A stretch of 64,000 nucleotides of DNA from Hypomesus transpacificus. Its lineage: Eukaryota > Chordata > Actinopteri > Osmeriformes > Osmeridae. Below, one piece after another: positions 1 through 11,061 of the stretch (within the stretch, counting starts at the first letter, position 1; each line of letters opens with the position of its first letter). Both the position numbers and the translations under genes were made by a program. The notes beneath the pieces are model-generated. The model was not told the DNA's origin and did not search any database. It saw nothing but the letters and a program-made list of their open reading frames with translations. Location: the NCBI RefSeq assembly GCF_021917145.1, contig NC_061071.1, forward strand, positions 3,677,689 to 3,741,688, in the 5' to 3' direction.

Positions 1-3000
1 ATGCTACTGTACTAACCAACCACATCACCAATGAGTCACTCACAAAACTACTGTAGCAACCAATTAAATACAAATAAAACACGTTGGCAGCTATTGCAAT
101 AAGGCTCATATAACCTTGCATGCATAACCTTCAGAAAGAGTTCAGATTGGCTACATTTTCCTACAGTGTGCATATTTTCTCAACTGTTTGCATAATTGCA
201 GGGTCGGGTGAGCTGAAATAAGAATGCAGTGACACTTAGCATTCCTCTTTTGTTTTGTCTTTGGGCCCAGATCCGAACAGCATCGTTAGAAGGACTATAC
301 TACAGCTCCTGTTCACATGTATATTGTATGTTGTATATTTAGAAAAGGCCGACAGACAGAATGTTTTTTGTAAATACATTTTAAAATACATTTTAAAAGT
401 ATTCTCTACATCTTTTTCATCCACGGCCTTTTTAGACCCGTCCTCTGATGAACTTGACGTTAGCCCCTGCGTGTGAACACACCCTGAACCTTTCGTGTTC
501 CATGGGAACAGAAGGGGAAAACTGTAGAGATGTATTGGCAGAGACCTGAATAATACAGCCCCTTTGTCACTGGTCACCCAGACACTCGTCTGGGACAGTC
601 GTTGATTTGCGTGAATGCTAAAATGACAATCACACCTTAATGACACACCTCTGGAAAGGTGGTCTTAACAGTTGAAGAGGAAGGTGGACCGAGGAAGACT
701 GTGAAATTATCATTAAAAGTTGTGTTCATGTAAATATAGTTCGAAAAAGCTTTTAATGTCATGTTTGATATGATTTTGTTTCTTATTTTATAACTTAATT
801 TCTTCTTTCATTTTAGACGCAAATGGAAAAAAATCCATATTCTAGAAAGCAAATATGTTAAAAGCCACTGGAGAAAATGCCCTGTCCATGCTTTAAAATA
901 AATTCAAGGACAAACAGCATCTCTCAGGAGCGCGCAGTGTTGACAAATATTAGATGTTTTTATTGAAGGCCCTGGTAATGGAATAATATTCCATTTAACA
1001 TGGCGATGAGGAGGAGGGGGTGTAAAGGTACATCCAAATAACGTGGGAAAAGAGTACCAATCACAGAGCTAATTCCCCTACCTGTGGCTTTCCTCTTTAG
1101 TGCCCAACCTGGAAGACCAGATTCTGACATCCTGCATCCATTAGTCAACTGGTGGTCCTCGCAAAACATAACGCTCCAATTAGAGGCAAGCAGGCACACA
1201 GGATGGATGACTAGCGCAATCTGTTTCCATCCCCTTCAGATCCACACCTAAGTGGAGTGTGTTGAAAAGCCCCCCAGTCATTACCTACGTGCACTCTCAA
1301 GCAGATGTCCACAAACACAAACTATGTCACATTAAAGCCTTCACCTACGGAATCAGGCTAGCAAGTTAACAGGGCTCTTTGTACGCTTAATGGAAAGCTA
1401 ATGAATAGCACACGGCTACGTGTGGTTACCTCTTGCTAATACCTCAGTGCTAATGACAACAAGAACACAACCAGAAGGGAAGAACAATCCTTTATTCATC
1501 TCAAACAATGTCCACGCGGGTGCATGGAGCGATGTAACACACACACACGCCAGCGTGACCACTGGAGAAACATTTTTTGTCCCCTCCTCATGCTGTCCTT
1601 CCTCCCAGGGCAGCCAGGAGTAGCAGCAGCAGTGACCGAGGGCCAAGGCCAAGTGCTCGCCACATGTCCTGACCGAGGACATGGGCAAGAGAGCAATCTA
1701 TTCTGCATTTTTTGTTATTGGGGTTCTTTGCGGAGGGAATCTTGCAAACTTTGCAAGCGGGGAGAACTTGCAAACTCCATGCAGAAAGGCCTGGGAGATA
1801 GTACTCAGGACATTAGTGCTGCGAGGCAACTTTGATAGATACATGACTGCATGATATAACCAGGGGGGGAATAGCTTTATGCATAAACATTGGATGAAGC
1901 CACATGAGTCAACAAAAGTATACCCATGTGGAATAAATCTAACAAAATTTACCCAGTTCCAGTCATCACAATGAGAATCATCTGGCTTTTGTGTGGTCTC
2001 ATCGGTCATGAGAAAGAATCACCCAGGAGCCATTCAAGTACTTCCTGTTTCACTGTTGCTACATACAGTTAATTGAGACTTCCAACCACATCCTCCATCG
2101 AGGTCCTATGCTGGGAATGTAAATCTGTGGTCTGAACACCCTGGATTGCAGAGCCACGTCGAGAGAGGGAGAGAGGGAAAGAAGTCAAAGAAAGAAGGCA
2201 GAGAGAGACACCATACCACCCACATGGCATTGTCCTCTGACATTGACACTTTTATAGAGCCTCAGCAATTAGTCAAATAGTCCATCTGTGATAGGTCGAA
2301 TATCAAGTGTGGAAACATATGTATGGAAAGCACGGAGGGACAGAAAACTGTGGCAAAGAGGCTTCCTAAATCCAAAGGGTGGGACAAAGAAATTGTTACG
2401 TCGGTCAAGTGGGGACATGAAAGAAATACAAGTCATGCATATAACGTGCCTTTTATCAACTAGGGAGTGTTCATTGACGTTGAATTAATGAGGGACAATC
2501 ATTCCTTTATCCCTCATGTCTAATGGAGAGGGACGCCTTAAGTTTTTCTTATTGAAATTCTCATGCCATGCTCTTGAGGGAGGGGAGGAGGACCAGTATC
2601 AGCCCAAATTCCAAACCCAAGCATGTGGTGATAAGGAATAAAAATCTCTTGGGAAAGAACGCTCGCCCATTAGAAGGAAATACATTAAAGAAATCAACTG
2701 CTGGCGGACCATGATATTTTGCATGCCATTTCATTCATTTAGCAGTTCTCTCAAGTAACATACAAACAGTAACTACATCCCAACATTAGAAAAGGGACAG
2801 GGGTTTTAGGTCGGGTGGGACTCTTCTTGAGCCTGAGAGTGACAGGTGATGCGTGCGTGGCCCTGTAGCATGCGGGAATAGATGCAAGGAGGAGGGAAAG
2901 CAAAAAAAACAAGGCGAGAGAGAGATGGGGTGAAGGCTGGAGAGCAGTGGGCTTTGCGGGGGTAGGCTGTCAACAATCGTTGCTGCACTCTAATTTTGAA

Positions 3001-3197
3001 AGACAACAGGGAAGCATGTACACCGTGTTGTGCGCTAACGCGACAGGCAGGGAAGAAACTCTTGAGTTGAAAAGGGGGCAGGCTAATGTGGCCATTTGTT
3101 ACGTGCAAGCCCTTCAATTAGGCCTCTTTATTTGATACAGCTGGAGCCCGTTCGTGATTCAGCGCCCCTTCAAGTGCTCCAGAGCGACGGACTAAAA

Positions 3198-3234
3198 GAG
3201 AGAGAGCGAGAGATAGAGATAGAGAGAGACAGAG

Positions 3235-3316
<82 letters not shown>

Positions 3317-3395
3317 CAGAGAAAGAGAGAGCGAGCGAGCGAGCGAGAGAGAGAGAAAGAGAGAGAGAGAAAGAGAGAGAGAGAAAAAGAGAGAC
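3198..3395. repeat. GA-rich microsatellite
   Basis: This is an almost pure purine tract of GA dinucleotides with scattered interruptions (gagc, gaaa, aca). It produces long open frames of alternating Arg-Glu on one strand and Ser-Leu on the other; these are low-complexity artefacts, not genes. It lies inside gpc5 intron 2. Confidence 0.95.
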
Positions 3396-5782
3396 TTTAG
3401 AAGACGTCAACAGGCGAGACAGACCACAATCTCAAACACTCAGGAGACACTGGCGAATAAAAGCAGCCTGTAAAACGCTATTCAGTGCAGTTGTAGTAAA
3501 GCTTTACAAAAACACAAATCTCTGAAGACTTGATGCATAATGCATTAAAGAAGAACAGCTGCTTTCAAGCTGCATGCTTATCTGCTGGTAAAACTGTTGA
3601 ATGGGTGGTGTTAGTGGGGCTCCAAAAATGTCCAAAGTCGAGTTTACCACCACATGTTGCTTTCACGTCTCCCTGCTCTACCCCAACATATCAAAATCTC
3701 ATCCCACGCTCAACCTGAGGGGACTTTGATGTCATTCCTCAGTCAACAGATATCTAGGCAGCAGTCGTGAAAAAAACGGCAACAACAAAAAAAGAAAGGG
3801 GAAAAAAAGTGGAATATTGTAAAGCAGTTGGCCTTTTTGGTCATAACCTTCTTTTTTGGCTTCTTCTTTTGGGGGCCCATTAGAAAGCGGCTCCCCTGAG
3901 TGTGTGTTTGTCTTTCATCTCAGGTTGTAAAGCCCCTGCACCTCGTCCTCGCACAATGCACAAATATGCTGCCCGCTGAGAGGTGCTCCGGGGGAGTTCC
4001 TTCTGCCCTCGCTCAGGTTTGTCTTCCATCCATGGCAACCGACCCGCAACATCCCAGCACCCCGCAGGGCCGGAGTCGAACGCCAAACGGGGGTCGGCTC
4101 GGAGTCAGACGGTGGGACGACTGAGAAATCTGCTCTGACGTCTTAGATTAGAACAGGAGTCTTAAAACGAGGACAAACGTCTGCCAGATCTGATTAGGAG
4201 AGAAGACGAAGGCCAGCAGTTACGATATCCTTCTGGGAAACAGGAATGTCATCAGGATACTGATACTCCCAATCAGAGATCGTTTAGCCTAAGAGCCTGT
4301 TTAAGTTCACCACAGAGTCAGGACGTAGACCGAGCGTCCTGCTATACTAGAATTCCTCTTCAATTAAGAATTTCCATTGAAAGCCAAAGGAATTCCAGAA
4401 CCACCCTTAAGGCAACATATTCTACATCATCTTGGTTTCACTTCTACCTGGTGCCTGTTCACTTCCTGGTGTCTACTAATTTTAAAGAAAGCTTTGCAGC
4501 TTTCACTTCCCCTTCCAAAGTGTGGGTGTCCAGTTCACTTTCCTCTCTGGTAGAGACAGACAGGTCAGGTTTATGTAACTGCTAGCTGGACTCTGCAGAC
4601 CTGGTGCCTCCCTCAGTATCTCCATGTCATATTGCACCCAGTTGACAGAGCACAGCAGTCAACAGCTGAAACAGAGCCACACCGCTCTGTCTCACACACA
4701 CACACAAACACAGCACACACTGCATGAGAAAGAAGGAAAGCACCAAACCATTTCTTACACTATGTAGCCTCATATGACAGGCTTAAGAAAAGGACACTTT
4801 GATTGCTAAACTTATTGGAAAGAACCCATGATTGGAATTTCAGTGAAGGGTTAGAGGTCACTACACATGCATGTCTTAGGGAAGGGCTCTTGCCCGAGTT
4901 ACAAAAGCTCCCTAACAACCTTAGCTATAAGGACATGACCTTTTTGCACAGTTGCTGGTAGTTTGCCTCTACTTTGTCACTGAAGTACACATGCAGGTCC
5001 TGGACTAACATACATTTTCACATGTTGCAACATCTGAAAGCAACTAAAAGATCTGACTGGGTTCTTCTCAAACTATAAACATTGTTTATGCATAAGTAAG
5101 TGTATCTTTAAAGAGCGAGGGAGAGGGAGAGGGAGGGAGAGAGATAATTAAAGTGAATTGACTTAATGATATGGCTCTGTGCATGCAAGTCAGAAGTTGT
5201 GTTTTAAAGCCCATTACAGGCTGGTCTCATTGCAATGAATACAATTTGAAATACTAAGCAGGATAAGCAGACAGAGAGACAAGAAGCATGTCGCTGCCTG
5301 TTTGTCGACACAACTGTCAATCATCATTAAGGAGATGAGAGATGGAGAGGAGTCGGAGACCTGGGGGAATGGGGTCAAGCTCATGAGGAATTTGGGGAGT
5401 GAGCCTCAGTCCCAACACCAAGGTGGCCACTGGGACCACAGAGGAGTCCACATACAGGAGACTGAGAAGCAGCACCTGATCTAACAGCCTAATGGGTCAA
5501 GCTCTGAATTGTTTCTGCAAAGGGTCTAAAATGTCTAATCATCAGGTGGCCCCATTACATTTCCTGGTAGACATCCTCCCCACGAAGGCCTCTTGAGTCT
5601 CATTCTACTAGTCGACCTATCTAATCTCCTGATCTGGGTATCGTCGTGGGACTGGGGGAGGAGGAAGAGGAGGACAGACCTGGCTCTGTTGGCTGGGCTT
5701 GATTTGTGCCAGGGCTTCACACACCAAAAATAAAATAACACATACACACACATACAGTACGAATTTACAGTCACCGATATAA

Positions 5783-5820
5783 TACACACACACACACACA
5801 GACACACACACAACACACAG
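5783..5820. repeat. CA microsatellite
   Basis: A short CA run with single-base interruptions lies just beyond the 3' end of gpc5 exon 2, about 15 bases inside intron 2 on the minus strand. Confidence 0.8.
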
Positions 5821-5834
5821 ACACCAACACTCAC

Positions 5835-8800
5835 CTTGAAAAGCAGCCACGTTCCGGGAGATGAGGAACTTCAAACTGGAGCTGGAGGTCTGGAGAAGGT
5901 TCTGGATGTCGCGTCGGGCCGCCACCTGATAGCGCTCCTCCATCTTCTTGGTGCAGCATGTTAGGTTCTTGGACATGCACACCTGAAGGTCCACACCTGG
6001 GATTGACAATACAGTTGTTCACTATGTATCACTCTATGAGAAGCCAAATATATCCTATTCACAATTCTGAGTTGTTTGCGACAAAACCTGTTTTCATTTT
6101 CATCATTATTTCGTACTTCATTGAAATAGTAGAGTGAGTTCATTGAAATAGTAGGTCTATAGTTCTGTCTAGTTAGAAAACGTATAGACTTGATAAATAT
6201 AATGTAGAGTTACGCCTCAGGATCTGGACAGGAACACAAAAGGATCTGGAGAGGAACAAAGGATCTGATGAGGAACACAAAGGTATCCCTTCTGTTTCTA
6301 CTCATAAGGCTGGACTACGTGCTCACCGTCCCCCCACTGAGGACGTCCACAAGTTCTAACAAGTTCGGAGGAACATGAACGTGAAAAGCAATGCAGATAT
6401 GAGAGGAGATCCAAGCCAAAGTCGTTATCGCTTCACGAAGTGATGTCTCCATCTTTCCGCTACGTATGTGTTGAAGCAATTGACACACATAGGGGGACAA
6501 TCCAAACAATTTGAAGGGGGAAGAAGCCTCTAGAAAGCTCCACAGACGTGCTTGGGCAGGGTGTGAGGAACTGTTGCCAAAGACGCTAACAGCTGCCTAT
6601 GTCGTAGTGTTGGGAGGTTTGCGCAGGATATGGCACGTGTGGAGAAATACCAATCCATCTAGATAAAGGCAGGAAATTGCCTCAGGTCCTGCTTTTTTCT
6701 ACATGTTTCCCTGGAAGTATTTTCCCTTTATGACCACAGAAACTGTGTAGAGGGTGATGCACTGACTCATTCTGTTTTGATCCGCAGTGGATCAATCAAG
6801 GCCGGGTTGAATTTCTTTCTTTGTGTTTTTTGGTTTGTTGAGCAAGCTGGTGAATGAGGGTTGAGATAGTTCTTATTTGTAATATAACGTATCAGCATTA
6901 TTTCCTCAGCAATTTTAGACAATTTGCTATTATACTTGGATTCCCTCAGGAAGGAGTAAGGGGCCAGATTGATCAAGTCAAATTGAAATGTGCTTCGCTT
7001 GGAGTCCAACAGCTCTCATCTGTGTTGGATAAAAAGGTAATTTAATGTCAGACATTTTATGAGCCACTCAGACAACTGACTTTGCTGCTAACTAACTAAA
7101 TAATACTGTGGCAAAGTAACCCTCATCCCATGCCACAGGCTAAATTCCGAGACAACGGGTTGAAATCAAGCAAAACCTTATATGATACCAGAATATCTCC
7201 ACAAAACTAGACATACCAGTGCACCCTACTTACTGCCCCACCGCAAACAGTGCCTAGCTCCGATTGCCACATCATTAAAAACAAATGCTGATTTCAAAGT
7301 GTGACATTGAAGAGGGTCTTGCAGGGGGGTTATTTCTGGGTTTAAGAGCTCCTCGGGGGTTTAGAGTCTGACCATGTCTGTCTTCTCAGAGTGGTACTTA
7401 AGGGGCAATGGGGTACAAACAAAGCAGCTTGTGGAAGGCAACCCTCAAAGTTCATGTGGTGTTTTATTCTCCACGTAAGAGAGGCTCTGCTAGGTTCACA
7501 GAATGCTCCACTCTGCCCTTTGCCTCACATGGTCGCAAACACATTACAGACGCTTTTTACATGACGCTTTTTTAACCATTCGTTTTAACAATTTGAGGAA
7601 ACACTGTTTCAGAGTGAAGAGTTTCATGAACTTGTATATCTTAGGTCAAATGTGTAAAGGATTCAAACTTCCAACAATGCATATACTGTATACTAGATTT
7701 TTTATTTAATTTCAAAATTTAATAAGCCTCCCAAAATGACCTTTTACAGTATTTTATGGAACTTATAAGACTGTCTTTATAGCTTTAGAATTGTTCACCA
7801 ATACAGTCCACCATTTGTCATTCTCTCAAATCTGCTTCCTATTATACAGAGTTCATTCTGCTTTCCAAACCAATCCTTTGTATCTCTCTTAGTGTTGCAT
7901 CTTTGGTCATGTCCCACTGACAGATTTACAGTCAGTCAACCAGACATTCAGAAATACAACTTCCCTCAGTGAAAATGTTGTGAAATACAGTGTAGTAGTG
8001 TCTGAGATTAAAATTGCACATCAGAAACTGCCAATCTGAATCTTAAAATGCATGTCAAAGCTGCAATAGAGGAAGTTTAAATCTTACTGTTTACCTAACA
8101 TTACCAAGAATAATGACCATTTATCCCTGGACAAACCACTTAGGGAGCGTTTTGCAGTCCATGAAAAGGCCAGCAAATGTTTGTTTCTCTTCCCCTCAAA
8201 CCACAGGGTATTCTAAACGGAGACACAGAGCCATAACAACAACCTCTAACTAAAGGTGGATGGACATCCCTGCTGGTGAATTGCAGCTGTGTACACAAAG
8301 TTAAATATTATCTTTCATGGCTGCCAATGTTATCTGGTCAAATGCAATGCCTTGCCCTTGATGCATAAGGTGGGGTAAAAGAGAATAACAGACACCCAAC
8401 AAAACCCATCCACACAAGTGGGTCAATTAATCAATAGCTCGGTGTGATTCAGCATGAAGATTCAGAACATAAATGTATTGTAACATCACAAACATGTCCA
8501 CGTGCCTTTAGAAAGTGATTTTATATTAAGTGACACATCGGCCTATATACTTGTTCCTCGATATGTAACCTTTTGGTATTCCTTTAACTTGATCAATACA
8601 AGGGTATAAATCTACTGTTTAATGTGACACCACAAGTAGACTACATCACATGTTCTTTATACTAGGCAACCAACCATTCAAATGCATTTATATGTATTAT
8701 TTGTGTGGAGCAGGCACCCAATAACATAGTGCCATATTAGAGTTAGTGTTGTTAAGTCGTATTCGAGGGTAATGTTATAGACGCATCCTAAAGCCATCCG

Positions 8801-9236
8801 TGCCACTTGTGATTGATTTACTCAAGACTCCCACGATCAGTCAGGCGAAGCACGCACAGACAATGACTTATAAACCGCAGTTTATGTCTAATACTTTTGA
8901 GTAAAAACATATTTAAATTCAAATAAAACGCACACTACATTGTGATCCATCTTAAGCACCAGGTTAAGATGATATATTGCATTTGCTATAATTGTTGAAT
9001 TTTTCTCCGACCACATGAAGACGTTCTATTTTCACAATTAACGTTACTAAAATAGCCTATTTCGTTGGAGGCTTCATACCTGTCCGTGGACTCTCCGGCA
9101 ATGAATTCACTGGTCCAATTTGCCTCAGTTGAAAAACTTTACGCACTTCGTCGCAGTTTGTCGGATTTTCCAAACTTAATCCAACGAAGCAGGCAAAGAA
9201 TAGAATCAAGAAACAGATGAGCTCCTGTAGTCCCAT
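5835..9236 (-). CDS. gpc5: glypican-5, N-terminal two exons (partial)
   Basis: Glypicans are GPI-anchored heparan sulfate proteoglycans of the cell surface that modulate Hedgehog, Wnt and growth-factor signalling. Two exons are visible. Exon 1 is 9080-9236, from an ATG with A at -3 followed at once by a hydrophobic signal peptide (GLQELICFLILFFACF), then CDEVRKVFQ and SLPESPRTG. Exon 2 is 5835-5996 and holds LQVCMSKNLTCCTKKMEERYQ and LKFLISRNVAAFQ. Both junctions are phase 1 and fit consensus (CAG/gtatga; cccag/GTGTGG; CAAG/gtgagt). The spaced cysteines and KMEERYQ are typical of the GPC3/GPC5 subgroup, and the wording is closest to GPC5 as I remember it. An in-frame ATG 24 codons upstream (9308) was not chosen because it would bury the signal peptide. 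The remaining exons are off the left edge. Which teleost GPC5 copy this is cannot be told. Confidence 0.88.
5997..9079 (-). other. gpc5: gpc5 intron 1
   Basis: This 3.1-kb interval separates the two gpc5 coding exons. It is AT-rich and contains no open frame resembling a known protein. I saw no structured RNA or clear transposon in it. Confidence 0.75.
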
Positions 9237-10059
9237 TTTCGCGTGAGATGTGTGGGATCTCGATTCTAAGAGTGAGGTTATGCCAGTTGTGTCTATGCGG
9301 TAATACACATCCTACTGTGTAGACTCAACTACGATCGGTCAGGTGAGTTGGCTCCACATTTCATTTAGCCACAGCAGAACCGCTCCTCTAGAATAAAACT
9401 AGCCCTCCAGTGATATTGACTAGTTGAACCCGCAACTAACTTCAAGAAAGCGTGCTCCAAAACTTGGCGCAATAAGAGCTGTCAAAGAAGTGGGCGGACA
9501 CCAATGGCTACTGTAGCATGCCTACCTGCAGATGTCAACTACTGGTGAAACCGTAGCACAAACAGCTTGACTGTAGAGCCACCTCGTGGACAGGGGCATC
9601 ACTAGCCTCGTATAGCCAGAATGCCTCCTGCTTAAATAACCAATCTTTACATGCGGATAGTATAAATAATTCAACGTTTAATAAAAAGTTGACATTGTCA
9701 AGTAATTGTAATCAACTCAAACCTCTAAGACAAATAGTAACGGAACATGCAAATGTGTCCATTGGCTAACGATATGGGCTTCCTGCACTAGATTCCACTG
9801 ACGGGCTTACACGTGAATTCATCCTATATCCTTGCCTTGAAATGTTAACCCTTAAAAACATTCAATAGTAAAATAGTGAAATTGCAAAAGACTCACCCCA
9901 CCATACACTTAACGATGGTGGCAACAGCGCAAGTTTAACACTGGCAAAACTCCTTCAAAGGACTGCTAGTAGCTTGGCATATATACAGAAATTAAGGTCC
10001 AATAACCAACACGTCCTCATTACAGGTCTTCAATAAATCTTAGAATAAACAAAACACGT
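9237..10059. other. gpc5 5' flank / spacer to miR-17-92
   Basis: This 0.8-kb gap lies between the start codon of gpc5 and the putative 3' end of the microRNA host transcript on the same strand. It should hold the gpc5 promoter and 5' UTR. No TATA box or clear GC box cluster was obvious by eye. No coding sequence is seen. Confidence 0.5.
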
Positions 10060-10077
10060 TTTTATGAAAGAGACCAC

Positions 10078-10083
10078 TTTATT
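10078..10083 (-). terminator. poly(A) signal, miR-17-92 host
   Basis: AATAAA on the minus strand lies downstream of miR-92a and upstream of gpc5. It would end the host transcript before the gpc5 promoter. The assignment is by position only. Confidence 0.45.
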
Positions 10084-10227
10084 TGTTATCCATTCCACAA
10101 AAGATCAGAGGAATTCATGATCAATTTAATGTTGCATTCCAAATTGTCACTAAAGCATTCACTGGACAATACACATTTCAGTACAATGTGACGACACTAT
10201 ATGGTCAACAGGTGATTCAATTTCCTC

Positions 10228-10304
10228 AATCCTACACAGGCCGGGACAAGTGCAATACCTCCAAAAGTACACAGCATTGCTACTCCTCCCAACCTGCACA
10301 GAAC
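10228..10304 (-). ncRNA. mir92a: pre-miR-92a hairpin
   Basis: The mature miR-92a strand is on the 3' arm at 10236-10257, with seed AUUGCAC and the CCCGGCCUGU end, and agrees base for base with the vertebrate sequence I remember. The 5' arm (10273-10295) begins AGGTTGGGA and ends GCAATGCT, pairing as expected for a mir-92a precursor. It is the last member of the cluster. Hairpin ends are approximate. Confidence 0.95.
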
Positions 10305-10337
10305 CTGGCCAAAACAGTTGTACGTCCGATGCAAGTT

Positions 10338-10419
10338 GCCCTCCTGGTCAGTTTTGCATGGATTTGCACAGCAAACATTGGTTAAAGCAGGATGCAAACC
10401 AGCAAAACTGACCAGAGAC
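10338..10419 (-). ncRNA. mir19b: pre-miR-19b hairpin
   Basis: The mature miR-19b strand is on the 3' arm at 10348-10370, with seed GUGCAAA and the CCAUGC core that separates 19b from 19a. The 5' arm is at 10387-10409 (AGTTTTGCTGG...). The mature strand matches the human sequence I remember without a difference. miR-19 members repress PTEN in mammals and are the main oncogenic part of the cluster. Confidence 0.95.
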
Positions 10420-10483
10420 CAGGCTATGGTGAGGCTCCAGGATTGGTGTGGTGGATCATCACCAAACAAGACAGCAGAAAGCA

Positions 10484-10562
10484 GCTAGAAGTACTTCAAG
10501 TGCTCACATTGCAGTAGATTGGGGAAAATACTACCTGCACTATAAGCACTTTAGCACTGCTG
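10484..10562 (-). ncRNA. mir20a: pre-miR-20a hairpin
   Basis: The mature miR-20a strand is on the 5' arm at 10531-10553, with seed AAAGUGC and the UUAUAGUG centre that separates it from miR-17. The 3' arm (10494-10515) reads ACTGCAATGTGAGCACTTG, a normal miR-20a passenger strand with small changes from human. Confidence 0.95.
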
Positions 10563-10710
10563 AAACTTTTACTAGTCAACCAGTTTGTTGAGCTAGGAAA
10601 TGCTGGTCGCTGCCAGTCCAGGGTGGTGAAGTGATGACAGGCATTTTGATGATAAATCAGGTACACCCCCCCCCCCTCCCCCAGAATTTTAGGACAGCTG
10701 GAGAGCAAGC

Positions 10711-10787
10711 AGACCACCATCAGTTTTGCATAGATTTGCACAACTCATTTTTTCTTGTAGTACAACTATGCAAAACTAGTAGAGAAC
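10711..10787 (-). ncRNA. mir19a: pre-miR-19a hairpin
   Basis: The mature miR-19a strand is on the 3' arm at 10720-10742 (seed GUGCAAA, core UCUAUGC). The 5' arm is at 10756-10777 (AGTTTTGCATAGTTGTAC...). A poly-C run of about 13 bases lies between this hairpin and miR-20a, in the spacer. Confidence 0.95.
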
Positions 10788-10837
10788 TGCAAAAAAAAAT
10801 AAAAAAATACATAACATTCCACTGGTGCCAGTCACAA

Positions 10838-10918
10838 CCCCTTATGCCAGAAGGAGCACTTAGGGCAGTAGGTGCTAGTCTACTTCACTATCTGCACTAG
10901 ATGCACCTTAGCACAAAG
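10838..10918 (-). ncRNA. mir18a: pre-miR-18a hairpin
   Basis: The mature miR-18a strand is on the 5' arm at 10888-10910, with seed AAGGUGC. The 3' arm (10847-10869) starts ACTGCCCTAAGTGCTCC, which is the normal miR-18a-3p wording. In mammals processing of this hairpin is helped by hnRNP A1 binding its loop; whether that holds here cannot be seen. Confidence 0.95.
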
Positions 10919-10983
10919 ACGTACCAGTTCATATTGAATCACCAATACATGTCCATTAGAAACACCAACACGTTAGCATTGTC

Positions 10984-11061
10984 ATGGTATTGCTAGAAGT
11001 GCCTCCACTGCAGTAGGTATTCCATAGTACTACCTGCACTGTAAGCACTTTGACAATTCCA
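10984..11061 (-). ncRNA. mir17: pre-miR-17 hairpin
   Basis: The mature miR-17 strand is on the 5' arm at 11030-11052 (seed AAAGUGC, centre UUACAGUG). The 3' arm is at 10993-11014 (ACTGCAGTGGAGGCACTT...). It is the first hairpin of the cluster, about 100 bases after the putative acceptor of the host exon. Confidence 0.95.

Larger units (their letters stand above)
1..5834 (-). other. gpc5: gpc5 intron 2 (partial), no exon seen
   Basis: This stretch lies downstream of gpc5 exon 2 on the minus strand, so it is read as part of intron 2. The next glypican exon is normally a large one of several hundred bases and nothing like it is present, so it must lie beyond the left edge. Large introns are known for glypican-5. 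The stretch holds a GA microsatellite (3198-3395), a shorter GA-rich patch near 5113-5145 and a CA patch at 5783-5820, and otherwise nothing I could recognise. Confidence 0.6.

Noticed and set aside
3096-3473. Arg-Glu and Ser-Leu open frames of 125 and 72 residues
   Set aside because: They come from the GA microsatellite in gpc5 intron 2.
9237-9308. Upstream in-frame ATG for gpc5 at 9308
   Set aside because: It would add 24 polar residues in front of a clear signal peptide; the downstream ATG has the better context.
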